Assembly (NCBI RefSeq): GCF_016591975.1
Contig: NZ_AP024169.1
Location: 4,661,001 to 4,725,000 of the forward strand
Direction: 5' to 3'
DNA from: Anaeromicropila herbilytica
GTDB taxonomy: Bacteria > Bacillota > Clostridia > Lachnospirales > Lachnospiraceae
Length of the DNA stretch: 64,000 nt
Shown piece by piece: positions 26,351 through 35,119 of this stretch (positions within the stretch are counted from its first letter, which is position 1; the number at the start of each line of letters is the position of its first letter). Below the pieces are notes generated by a model that made no database searches, was not told where the DNA came from, and saw nothing but the letters and a program-made list of their open reading frames with translations. Position numbers and translations under genes: made by a program.

Positions 26351-28012
26351 TTACCAACTACGGAACTTTGCTGGTGGTTCATATAATCCGCCGGACCAAT
26401 CAACAAGGTCGTCGATACTTCTTGCTGCAAGTAAAGAACGTTTTGCATCAGTACGTTTTACTTTTAGATCTTCTGGGAATGCTATTACTCCATTTTCTCT
26501 TAATCTTTGTTTTAGATCTGCAGTACTTTCTTTTCCTAGTGGAGTAACACCAGCAATGGCAGCTAGCGCTTGTTTTCGTTCTTCTTCATTCTGAGCTTTA
26601 TATAGATAAGCAATTCCTTCTTCTGTTACTACATGTGTAACGTCATCACCATATACCATAACAGGAGCGATTGGTAACTTAGCATCTTGTCCAACTTTGA
26701 TTGCATCTAAAGATTCTACAAAGACCGGTTTATTTCCTTGTTGGAATGTTTCAACCATTTGGATAACTAATTTTTTACCACGTTGAATTTCACTTTCTCC
26801 TGTTATCATATTTAGCCATGCATCTGAAGAATGTCTTCTTCCATGTGGATCGGAACCCATATTAGGAGCTCCTCCATAACCTGCAAGTCTTCCAAGTGTA
26901 ACTGTTGATGAATTACCGTAAGCATCCATTTGAAGAGTAGAACCTACAAATGCATCTACTGCGTATTGTCCAGCAACTTGGCACATTGCACGATTTGAAC
27001 GAAGACTTCCATCCTTACCTGTGAAGAATATATCTGGTCTTGCTGCTACATACTTTTCCATTCCTACTTCACCACCGAAACAGTGAACACTATCTACCCA
27101 TCCGGACTCAATAGCAGGGATTAAAGTTGGGTGTGGATTAAGAGCCCAGTTCTTACATATCCTACCCTTTAATCCAAGTGATTCACCATAAGTTGGAAGT
27201 AGTAATTCGATTGCTGCTGTATTAAAACCTACTCCATGATTCAAAGATTGTATGTTATGACGTTCATAGATTCCTCTAATTGCCATCATTCCCATAAGAA
27301 TATGCATTTCACTAATCTGTCTTGGATCTCTTGTAAATAAAGCCTCTAATTGGTATGGCTTATCTGATACAACTACAAAATCTACCCATGAACCAGGTAT
27401 ATCCACTCTAGGTAGCTCATCTGTTAATTCATTTACCTGAGCAATAACAATTCCATCACGAAATGCTGTGGCTTCAACAATGGTTGGTGTCTCTTCTGTA
27501 TTAGGACCAGTATAAAGATTACCTTGGGCATCCGCTTTATCTGCTGCTACTAAAGCGATATTTGGTGTAAGATCAACAAATAATCTTCCATATAATTCAA
27601 GGTAAGTATGTATCGAACCAACTGTCACTGTTCCATCTTCAATCATCTGAGCCATGCGAAGACTTTGAGGACCTGCAAAAGAGAAATCTAGAAGCTTTGC
27701 AATTCCTTTTTCAAAAATATCAAGGTGCTCTGGTCTAGAGATACTTGACATAACCATATGTAAGTTATTCACTTTATCAGGATTTACTTGATTCAATGCA
27801 CTTGAAAGAAACGACGCTTGCTTTTGATTATTACCCTCTAATGCTACGCAATCACCAGGCATGATAAGTGCCTCTAGCGCCTCCACAATTTTGTCTGTAG
27901 GTATTACTTGTCCATTAACTAATTTTTGTACCTTAGCAATCTGCCGTGCTTTTTTTTCACGACGAGTTGTCCATGAACGTCTTGAATCATTTGTTAATTT
28001 TGATATATCCAT
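26351..28012 (-). CDS. mdcA: Malonate decarboxylase alpha subunit, acetyl-ACP:malonate ACP transferase (MdcA)
   Basis: A 553-residue CoA-transferase-fold protein. It swaps acetate for malonate on the carrier protein, regenerating malonyl-ACP. It starts DISKLTNDSRRSWTTRREKK and has GDCVALEGNNQKQASFLS near residue 52 and MGSDPHGRRHSSDAW near 400, both typical of MdcA. It is the first gene of the operon, with AAGGGG as ribosome site, and is divergent from a LysR-type gene. The length is normal. Confidence 0.95.
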   Translation of the reverse strand: MDISKLTNDSRRSWTTRREKKARQIAKVQKLVNGQVIPTDKIVEALEALIMPGDCVALEGNNQKQASFLSSALNQVNPDKVNNLHMVMSSISRPEHLDIFEKGIAKLLDFSFAGPQSLRMAQMIEDGTVTVGSIHTYLELYGRLFVDLTPNIALVAADKADAQGNLYTGPNTEETPTIVEATAFRDGIVIAQVNELTDELPRVDIPGSWVDFVVVSDKPYQLEALFTRDPRQISEMHILMGMMAIRGIYERHNIQSLNHGVGFNTAAIELLLPTYGESLGLKGRICKNWALNPHPTLIPAIESGWVDSVHCFGGEVGMEKYVAARPDIFFTGKDGSLRSNRAMCQVAGQYAVDAFVGSTLQMDAYGNSSTVTLGRLAGYGGAPNMGSDPHGRRHSSDAWLNMITGESEIQRGKKLVIQMVETFQQGNKPVFVESLDAIKVGQDAKLPIAPVMVYGDDVTHVVTEEGIAYLYKAQNEEERKQALAAIAGVTPLGKESTADLKQRLRENGVIAFPEDLKVKRTDAKRSLLAARSIDDLVDWSGGLYEPPAKFRSW

Positions 28013-28129
28013 GGTTTCTTCCCCTTTCTTGGAATAACAATTTTAATAAAAACAATTGAAGCTGCTTACTTCCAATTTTATTTCTACTTCAATAATTAAA
28101 ATCGTACTCATTTACTAATTTATTCTCTT

Positions 28130-28187
28130 ATTATAAGCTTGATATTTATATAACGTCTAATATATAATAGTGTATTATATTGATACA
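28130..28187. promoter_or_regulatory. Divergent control region of mdcA and the LysR gene
   Basis: For the LysR gene on the plus strand, TTGATA (28139-28144) and TATAAT (28163-28168) are 18 bases apart. Just downstream is the near-perfect palindrome TGTATTATATTGATACA (28171-28187), which has the T-N11-A form of a LysR-family site; its place suggests self-repression. On the minus strand a TATAAT lies at 28130-28135, a possible -10 for mdcA, but its -35 is weak. Confidence 0.6.
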
Positions 28188-28213
28188 TTATGATGTATGG
28201 AAAAGGTGGCTTT

Positions 28214-29104
28214 ATGGAACTATTACAATTGAAATATTTTCAGACCGTAGCTCGTCTTGAGCATATGACGCGAGCAGCCGAAGAACTTCATATTCCTCAG
28301 CCTGCCCTAAGTAAGACAATATCACTATTAGAAAAAGAACTGGATGTATTATTATTTGATCGTAGGGGGAAGTATATCTATTTGAATGAGTATGGAAAGA
28401 CTTTCTTAAAGAGTGTTAATCAAGCATTAACAGCTTTAGAGAATGGAAAAAATGAACTAAACGACTTATCGCAGAAAACCTTTGGTGATATTAAACTAGT
28501 AATACTATCTGCATCAAGTCTAATACCAGACTTATTAGCTTCCTTTCATAAGCAATATCCACATATTAATTTTGATTTAATTCAACACCATTCTAGTTCT
28601 GTATCGCCAGTTACCTTTGACTTTTGCATCTATTCATCAGCGCTTAAATTAGAAAATAACAATAATATTCCCTTGATTACAGAAGAAATATTTTTAGCTG
28701 TACCGTCAGAACATGCGCTAGCGAAACGTAATAGTATTAGATTAAATGAAGTTGCACACGATGAGTTTATTAGTTTAAAACGTGGTAAGGATTTAAGAGA
28801 AATAACAGACGCCTTCTGTAAGTACGCTGGATTCACTCCTAATATCATCTTTGAAAGTGATGATCCGGCCATGGTTCGTGGCTTAATAAGAGCTGGTCAA
28901 GGAATTGCCTTTATGCCTTCTATTTCGTGGGGTGGTACTACTAGCTCCTCTATAAAACTCCTACACATTGAGGAACCCATATGCGAACGTACGATATCCT
29001 TGTCTTTTTCAGGCGAACGCTATCTTCCTCTTGCTGCAAGATTATTTCGACAATTTACTATTGATTATTTTAATAATCTTCGCGCGCAAGAAGAAGAAAA
29101 ATAA
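28214..29104 (+). CDS. mdcR: LysR-family regulator of the malonate operon (MdcR-like)
   Basis: 296 residues from ATG 28214, chosen because AAAGGTGG ends four bases upstream and the protein then begins at the normal LysR position (MELLQLKYFQTVARLEHMTR). The winged helix-turn-helix covers residues ~1-60 (RAAEELHIPQPALSKTISLL), and the effector-binding domain follows from ~90. It is transcribed away from mdcA, the classic arrangement for a regulator of the neighbouring operon. Malonate as inducer is inferred from this context. Confidence 0.87.
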   Translation: MELLQLKYFQTVARLEHMTRAAEELHIPQPALSKTISLLEKELDVLLFDRRGKYIYLNEYGKTFLKSVNQALTALENGKNELNDLSQKTFGDIKLVILSASSLIPDLLASFHKQYPHINFDLIQHHSSSVSPVTFDFCIYSSALKLENNNNIPLITEEIFLAVPSEHALAKRNSIRLNEVAHDEFISLKRGKDLREITDAFCKYAGFTPNIIFESDDPAMVRGLIRAGQGIAFMPSISWGGTTSSSIKLLHIEEPICERTISLSFSGERYLPLAARLFRQFTIDYFNNLRAQEEEK

Positions 29105-29109
29105 GTAAA

Positions 29110-29145
29110 AATGCCAGGAGCTGTATTTAGCAGTCCCTGGCATTT
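29110..29145. terminator. Bidirectional terminator between mdcR and the SDR gene
   Basis: AATGCCAGG pairs with CCTGGCATT, flanked by AAAA on the left and TTAATTTTT on the right. It lies between two convergent genes and can serve both strands. Confidence 0.82.
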
Positions 29146-29180
29146 AATTTTTATGATTTTTTTACTTATTTTATTTTAGA

Positions 29181-29957
29181 TTATACAAGAGCTCCGCCAC
29201 CATCTACAACAATGAATTGACCTTGTACATAGCTAGATGCATCACTTGATAGATAAAGAACTGTACCATTTAATTCTCCTCTATTTCCTGGACGACCTGC
29301 AGGATTTACTGCATTATAACCATTTAGGAATTGTTCTGATTTGAATAATGTTCCAGAAGTCATCTCTGATTCAAATAATGCTGGTCCTACAGCATTAACA
29401 GTGATACCATATCTTGCGTAAGAACATGCCATACCTTTTGTTAAACCAAGTACTGCTGATTTGGATGCGTTGTAAGAATGTCTGATAAACATATCCTGTT
29501 TGTCAGCAATAATTGCGTTAACAGAAGCTATATTAACGATTTTACCATAACCTCTTTCTTTCATCTGTGGAATTACATATTTACTTGCTAAGAAGATTCC
29601 TTTTACGTTCGTATCAAAGGATTTATCCCAATCTTCTACGGACATGCTATCTACTCCACCACGTACAGCAACACCAGCATTATTTAATAAAATGTCAATA
29701 TGACCAAATGTATCCAAAACAGTTTGCATTGCTTCCTTAACGCTTTCTTCTTTGGTTACATCGCAACCAACAGCGATTACTTTGCGTCCTGTTTTCTCAA
29801 TTTCTTCTTTTACGGCTTCTAGTTTTTCAACTCTTCTTGCTAGTAATGCTACATCTGCTCCTGCTTTTGCATATGCAAGTGCTGCATCTGCTCCTAGTCC
29901 TGAACTTGCTCCTGTTACTACTGCTACTTTTCCTGTTAAATTAAATAAATTCTCCAT
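29181..29957 (-). CDS. SDR-family oxidoreductase paired with the OYE-ADC fusion gene
   Basis: 258 residues from ATG 29957 (MENLFNLTGK), with GGGTG six bases upstream; an in-frame GTG lies nine bases before. Classical SDR motifs: TGASSGLG near residue 15, NNAGV near 90, the Ser in NIASVNA near 145 and YNASKSA near 165. Its closest look is to gluconate 5-dehydrogenase or FabG-type enzymes. It starts about 68 bp after the fusion gene on the same strand, so it probably acts in the same pathway, perhaps on the ketone or hydroxyl that the fused enzyme makes or uses. The substrate is unknown. Confidence 0.87.
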   Translation of the reverse strand: MENLFNLTGKVAVVTGASSGLGADAALAYAKAGADVALLARRVEKLEAVKEEIEKTGRKVIAVGCDVTKEESVKEAMQTVLDTFGHIDILLNNAGVAVRGGVDSMSVEDWDKSFDTNVKGIFLASKYVIPQMKERGYGKIVNIASVNAIIADKQDMFIRHSYNASKSAVLGLTKGMACSYARYGITVNAVGPALFESEMTSGTLFKSEQFLNGYNAVNPAGRPGNRGELNGTVLYLSSDASSYVQGQFIVVDGGGALV

Positions 29958-30025
29958 GTTATACACCCTTTCTTATATTCAAGAGGTAAGCTTTGCTCCC
30001 TCGATTTTTGTATTATTAGAACTCT

Positions 30026-32839
30026 CTAGATACGACCAGTTTCCATAAAGGCAGTTCGATCATAACGTCCTGTTAATAGATATGGAACAATATCATCTGC
30101 ATTTAATTTTTCCATTAAGTTTAATTTATGTACTAATAAGCTATTCTTAGAATAACCACCTCCAATAATCGTGTTGATTGGAAGTTCAGCCCATGGGTCA
30201 TCAATACTTGATTTTAAATTCAAGGATACATCTGCAGGTTCCCATGACTGATAATTATATTCGCATTGATTCATAAGTAATGCGCCATTTTCAAAATGAG
30301 ATACACCACTTTCATCAGGAATACGATCAATATGGAAATAGAAACCGCCTCCAAATGTTTGTTTTCCTTCTGCTGGGAATTGATAAAGTGCTGCTGTTAA
30401 TGGGCTGTTGTATTCTCCTAGCTTCGCACTTGCTTCCACTAGTTGTGTTCCTCTTCTTGTAACAGAAGCAGTTACAGAATCTCCATTTCTTCGAATAACA
30501 AAGTCTGCTCCTAATTTCTTAGGGATGCTTCCATTATCTCTACCACATTGTACTGCCATCTCAGCTCCAGAGCCACCAAGTACGAGTCCTACTGGATATA
30601 AACCAAGAGTCTTACCGTATGTTGCATAAACACCCAAGATTGCTTCATAGTAATCGTCTGCAAAGGTTGGATTATTTACATGGCAGATAGACAACGTAAC
30701 TACTGGCATTGAGAATGGTTTTAATGGTGCTGGTAATATTCTTGCAATAGCCGCTGGATCTGTTAAATAACTGATATAAAGACCTTCTTGATTATCCATT
30801 AATGATACCTTACCAAAATTGGATAAGTCCTCTTTTGCAATTAGAAAACTTGGAGTATTCTTATTCTCAGCAAATAATTCACGTCCTACTTGATATGCTG
30901 TACGTACCGCTGGAGCTATTGGACCATCTTTGATTGCACTTCCAATTACCTTTACAAGCACGCCTCTTCCTTCTAATTCAGAAACCAGAGATTGATCTGG
31001 TCTAAATCCTAGAGAAAGTACTACTGCATCTACTGACACTTTTGTTTCTTGATGATCCTCTAACTTTTCTACAACAACGCCATCTTCTGTAATTTCCTTT
31101 AGGGAATAACCTAACATATATTTAACATCAGATTTCGCTAATCTTCCACATACATCTGCTACATTCGTATGGTTTGCATTAGGAGCTACTTTATCTAGCA
31201 TATCTATCATAGTTGCCTTGTTTCCTGCAGTTCCAAGATATTCTGCTGTCTCAAGTCCTGTTAACCCTGCACCAATAATTGCAACATTCTTATCCTTTAA
31301 TCCTGCTTCACCGGATAATACAGATTCTACTGTATACACATTCTTTCCATTTACTCCTGGTATACTACATGGAACGATGGATGTTGAACCAGTCGCAAGA
31401 ATTACTGCATCAGGATGATAAGACATAATTACGTCAGCAGTTGCTTCTGTATCTAACTTAACTTCTACTCCTAGACGATCAAATTGATTTCTATAATAGT
31501 CTGCAACCCATTGCATACGTTCTTTTAATGGTGGTTTCTTTGCAATATTTACAGTTCCACCAAGCTCACTTTGACGGTCAATTAGAGTAACTTTTACTCC
31601 ACGAAGTGCAAGTGTCTCAGCTGCACACATTCCTGCTGGGCCTCCACCAATAACAACTACGTTATGCCCTTTTGTATCTTGTACAAGATCTCCAAATTGT
31701 TTTTCTTTTGCAAGTCTTGGATTTAAGGAACATTCTAATGGTAGACCAGCTGCATTGTATTCATTTAAACTTTGGAAGCAACGTAGACAAGAGATACATT
31801 TTCTTAATTCTTTCTCTCTACCTTCTTGTACCTTTTTGCCCCATGCCTCATCTGCAAGCCAAGAACGACCCATAGAGATAAAGTCTTGAACACCATCTTC
31901 TAATAATTGTTCAGCAACGGCTGGATCACGAATGACAGAAACTGCAAGAACTGGTACTTTCACATGACTCTTTACTGCTGCGATCATATCTTTTCTCCAA
32001 CCCTGTGCAAATGAGATTGGTTCAACACTAGTCATTCCTGTTTCATACAAACCACAACTAGCATCAATGAAATTAACTCCTGCCTGTTCTAGTGCCATTG
32101 CAATCTTCACACCATCTTGGATATGAATGTAGTCTTCTTCTACCCCAGTCTTATCTAGGAATTCTTCTACACTTAATCTTACACCAATTGGGAAGTCTTC
32201 TCCACATTCTTTACGAATTCCTTCAATTATTTCCACGATGATTCTAAGTCTATTCTCAAAGCTACCGCCGTATTCATCTTCTCTTTTATTCGTATATGGA
32301 GAAAGAAATTGTTGTAACAAATATCCATGTGCAGCGTGTAATTCAACACCGTCACAGCCTGCTTTTTGTACTCTAACTGCTCCATCAATAAATTGCTTGA
32401 TTAATTGTTTGACTTCTTCTGTCTGTAAAGCACGTGTTTGTTGTTTTAGATATTTACATGGAATCTCAGATGGTGCAACAACTGGCTGACCACCAAGAAG
32501 TGCAGAAACTGTTTCTCTTCCTGGATGATGTAATTGAATAAATATCTTAGTACCATGCTTATGTACTGCTGCTGCTAATCTTGCTAGTGGTGCAATATGT
32601 TTGTCTTTGGTAACCGATAGCTGTCTCATTAGACCAGCTCCATGTTGATCATTAACACGTGTTATTTCTGGAATTATCAGTCCTGCTCCACCAATTGCTC
32701 TTGCTTCATAGAATGCAATCATTTCATCGGAAGGAGTTCCATCTAAATTAGCAAGCCCGCACCCCATTGGAGACATAACCAAACGATTTTTAATGCTTAC
32801 TGATCCTATTTTGCCTGGTTCAAATAACTTTTTATACAT
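30026..32839 (-). CDS. Fusion of 2,4-dienoyl-CoA reductase/old yellow enzyme with acetoacetate decarboxylase-like domain
   Basis: A 937-residue protein. Residues 1-~345 form an FMN-binding old-yellow-enzyme barrel (active-site HAAHGYLLQQFLSP at 168). Cysteines 348, 351, 354 and 370 form the [4Fe-4S] site of the FadH/2-enoate reductase group. Residues ~392-640 bind FAD and NAD(P)H (VVVIGGGPAGMCAAETLALR and a second GAGLTGLETAEYL). From ~662 to the end the sequence matches the acetoacetate decarboxylase family, with GRDNGSIPKK placing the lysine pair at 774-775, where the true enzyme forms its Schiff base. FadH-type proteins usually end near 640-670, so the extra domain is the oddity. AAGGATAAGGT precedes the ATG. 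The redox and C-C bond steps may act on one substrate. Confidence 0.88.
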   Translation of the reverse strand: MYKKLFEPGKIGSVSIKNRLVMSPMGCGLANLDGTPSDEMIAFYEARAIGGAGLIIPEITRVNDQHGAGLMRQLSVTKDKHIAPLARLAAAVHKHGTKIFIQLHHPGRETVSALLGGQPVVAPSEIPCKYLKQQTRALQTEEVKQLIKQFIDGAVRVQKAGCDGVELHAAHGYLLQQFLSPYTNKREDEYGGSFENRLRIIVEIIEGIRKECGEDFPIGVRLSVEEFLDKTGVEEDYIHIQDGVKIAMALEQAGVNFIDASCGLYETGMTSVEPISFAQGWRKDMIAAVKSHVKVPVLAVSVIRDPAVAEQLLEDGVQDFISMGRSWLADEAWGKKVQEGREKELRKCISCLRCFQSLNEYNAAGLPLECSLNPRLAKEKQFGDLVQDTKGHNVVVIGGGPAGMCAAETLALRGVKVTLIDRQSELGGTVNIAKKPPLKERMQWVADYYRNQFDRLGVEVKLDTEATADVIMSYHPDAVILATGSTSIVPCSIPGVNGKNVYTVESVLSGEAGLKDKNVAIIGAGLTGLETAEYLGTAGNKATMIDMLDKVAPNANHTNVADVCGRLAKSDVKYMLGYSLKEITEDGVVVEKLEDHQETKVSVDAVVLSLGFRPDQSLVSELEGRGVLVKVIGSAIKDGPIAPAVRTAYQVGRELFAENKNTPSFLIAKEDLSNFGKVSLMDNQEGLYISYLTDPAAIARILPAPLKPFSMPVVTLSICHVNNPTFADDYYEAILGVYATYGKTLGLYPVGLVLGGSGAEMAVQCGRDNGSIPKKLGADFVIRRNGDSVTASVTRRGTQLVEASAKLGEYNSPLTAALYQFPAEGKQTFGGGFYFHIDRIPDESGVSHFENGALLMNQCEYNYQSWEPADVSLNLKSSIDDPWAELPINTIIGGGYSKNSLLVHKLNLMEKLNADDIVPYLLTGRYDRTAFMETGRI

Positions 32840-32937
32840 ACCTTATCCTTACCTTTCTAGTTCCAGATGCTACCCCAATATTCGAATAGTATCTTCATAT
32901 TGCGTATATCATTAAGTCATGGACTCAATCTACCATA

Positions 32938-32966
32938 ATAATACAGTTTTTATTATAATTTTACAA
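32938..32966 (-). promoter_or_regulatory. Candidate promoter of the OYE-ADC/SDR operon
   Basis: On the minus strand TTGTAA is followed after 17 bases by TATTAT, roughly 100 bp upstream of the fusion gene. Four of six and five of six positions fit the sigma-A consensus. Confidence 0.5.
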
Positions 32967-33039
32967 TGTGTATTATGAATGATAAATATTTGACAATTTG
33001 TTCATGGTGCACTAAAGTTAGATTATAGCCACAATATAT

Positions 33040-33330
33040 GGTTCTCCCCTCAAATGACCTGTTTGAGGGATAGTCTAGGCAATTTGCACAAAACAGAAAA
33101 ACTCATACTTCATTGAACATGTATAAGAATTTCTAGTTCTCAGATCATTTTGTGTAAAACATATTCTAGTACAGATAACTCGCTTCGCTCAAACAGATCT
33201 GTCCTAGAATATAACACGAAATGATCCGAGAACAAGAACTTCTAATACATATTCAAAGGCGCATTCTCTTTTTCTGTTTTGTGCAAATTACCAGGCTAGA
33301 TTATGATACAGGTCATTTCTCGAGCATTTC
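33040..33330. repeat. Palindromic repeat family B, full copy
   Basis: About 290 bp. The outer arms CAAATGACCTGTTTGAG and CAATTTGCACAAAACAGAAA are mirrored by TTTCTGTTTTGTGCAAATT and CAGGTCATTT on the right. A second, inner palindrome (GTTCTC-GATCATTTT with GAAATGATC-GAGAAC) sits at the centre around the loop ACTCGCTTCGCTC. No reading frame of note is present. It separates the divergent PucR-type and OYE-ADC genes. Confidence 0.85.
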
Positions 33331-33370
33331 ATTATATGATGTTGAGGTCAAAGTATATTATTAAATTCTT

Positions 33371-33411
33371 TATGTAACACCCTTAACTTTGTGTTACATA
33401 GAGGCTATATA
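33371..33411 (+). promoter_or_regulatory. Perfect inverted repeat overlapping the promoter of the PucR-type gene
   Basis: TATGTAACAC at 33371-33380 and GTGTTACATA at 33391-33400 are perfect inverted copies, ten bases apart. A possible promoter, TTAACT (33383-33388) and TATATA (33406-33411) with a 17-base spacer, lies across the right arm. The start codon is 48 bases further on. This suits a regulator-binding operator, perhaps for autoregulation. Confidence 0.6.
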
Positions 33412-33458
33412 ACAGAATAACTTAACTATATTTACTAAATTGAAACGAGGAATAGATT

Positions 33459-34985
33459 ATGACATTTGCAAAGTTAATCGAACTATTATCCAAGGATTAT
33501 ACCCTTGATATTATATCATCAAGCGAACATTTAGAGATTCATGATGTTGCTTTATTGGATAACAAGCATGAAAAGAATAAAAGCATTCTTTACTTTGGTT
33601 ATGATAAACAATTAGGGGATTGTGAATTAATTCCATCCCAATGTATTCTTGCTCATAAAGATAAATTGTTGGACTCTTCTCTCCCTGTAGAAAATTTAGC
33701 GTTTGTTCCTGAGGAATCTTTATTTTCTATATTTAATGAGGCAAAATCGATCATAGAAACCAGAAGAAGTAAAGGGATCTATAAAGAGCTAACAAAACTC
33801 GCAGATCAAACCAAAAGTATTGAAGCTGTCATAGATGCTGCATCTGTAAGTCTTGGATGTTCCTTACTTTTTTGTGATATGCATTTTAAAATAATAGCTA
33901 GTTCAACTACCATTCCTGTTATTGATCCACTTTGGAAAGATAATATCAAACAAGGGTACTGCTCCTATGAATTTATTAAAGAAGTAAAAGAATTAGAACC
34001 CATTAGGCATGCCTCCATGAATACTGCTGCTGTCGAAGTTACTTGTAATAGCTCCCCTTACCGCAAATTAAGTTGTAAGGTATTTCATAATCGCATCCAA
34101 ATTGGATTTCTATTACTAATTGAAGGTGACAACCGATTTCTTCCTTCCCATTATGAAATGTTAAGTACAGTAAGTAATATTATTAGTTATACGATTTCAT
34201 TTCATGCCAAAGACTTATTCGAGGAGAGCACTCTCTATCAGCAAGTATTATATGATTTATTAATTGGGGCTCCTTCGGATGTAATTGAATCAAAGCTCTC
34301 TGGTATTCACTTTCCCACAAAAATGTGTGTGCTATTGATCCGCCCAACTAAATATCTAGGGCGCCAATATTTAAAAGACTTCACCTATAGAAACTTAAAA
34401 AAATACATACCAGGAACCCATGTCACTTATCATAAAAGCGGAATGGTTGCTGTTATTCCAGTCAAAGGGGAGACTCAAATTGAGACGGATCTATTAAACG
34501 CTATAAAAAAGTTTTCTGCTTCTGAAAGCGTACGCATTGGAATAAGTAATTCTTTTTCTAATATTGAAAACTTTATAAACTATTACAACCAAGCAAATGT
34601 AGCATTAGAGCTTGGTCAAAAATTAAATCCAGAAGAAAACGTATTCTCTTACCTTAACTATCAAGTATTTGATCTATTCTCAGAGATTAAGAATCCAGAT
34701 CAGCTAGGACGCTTCTGCCATCCTGCTCTAGCAATCTTAAGACAACAAGACTGCAAAAATAATACCAATCTCTACGAGACACTTTATACATATTTAGAGA
34801 AAGGATGTAGTATTAAGTTAGCTGCTGAAAATCTATATATCCATCGTAATTCACTAGTATATCGACTAAATCGCATTACAGAACTATGCTCCATTGACTT
34901 AGAGAACACGAATTCCAATTTTCTTCTTAGACTTAGCTTTCTTATTGATCGATATAATAAGCTTAATACGATACAGATTCCTTGA
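33459..34985 (+). CDS. PucR-type transcriptional regulator, divergent from the OYE-ADC operon
   Basis: A 508-residue protein. The first ~130 residues resemble the PucR N-terminal domain, the middle contains a GAF/degenerate GGDEF-like region, and the C-terminus carries the PucR helix-turn-helix (CSIKLAAENLYIHRNSLVYRL near residue 455). The ribosome site is GAGG. PucR-type proteins activate catabolic genes in response to their substrate. Its divergent position makes the OYE-ADC/SDR operon the likely target, although a 290 bp repeat lies between. The effector is unknown. Confidence 0.83.
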   Translation: MTFAKLIELLSKDYTLDIISSSEHLEIHDVALLDNKHEKNKSILYFGYDKQLGDCELIPSQCILAHKDKLLDSSLPVENLAFVPEESLFSIFNEAKSIIETRRSKGIYKELTKLADQTKSIEAVIDAASVSLGCSLLFCDMHFKIIASSTTIPVIDPLWKDNIKQGYCSYEFIKEVKELEPIRHASMNTAAVEVTCNSSPYRKLSCKVFHNRIQIGFLLLIEGDNRFLPSHYEMLSTVSNIISYTISFHAKDLFEESTLYQQVLYDLLIGAPSDVIESKLSGIHFPTKMCVLLIRPTKYLGRQYLKDFTYRNLKKYIPGTHVTYHKSGMVAVIPVKGETQIETDLLNAIKKFSASESVRIGISNSFSNIENFINYYNQANVALELGQKLNPEENVFSYLNYQVFDLFSEIKNPDQLGRFCHPALAILRQQDCKNNTNLYETLYTYLEKGCSIKLAAENLYIHRNSLVYRLNRITELCSIDLENTNSNFLLRLSFLIDRYNKLNTIQIP

Positions 34986-35012
34986 TAATAGATTTTACGC
35001 TCTTTTAACTAT

Positions 35013-35045
35013 AAAAATCTTGCAAAGATTCTTGCAAGATTTTTT
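35013..35045 (+). terminator. Terminator after the PucR-type gene
   Basis: AAAAATCTTGCAA pairs with TTGCAAGATTTTT, followed by more T on the plus strand. It lies 28 bp past the stop codon. Confidence 0.85.
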
Positions 35046-35119
35046 ATAAATTATTTATATAAAGAACAACTCAAAATTCTATTGAATTTCTCCATTGAAC
35101 GTAATAGTTACGCACTATG

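Noticed and set aside
32840..32937. Riboswitch in the leader of the OYE-ADC gene
   Set aside because: No conserved aptamer motif that I know was found; the leader is short and AT-rich.
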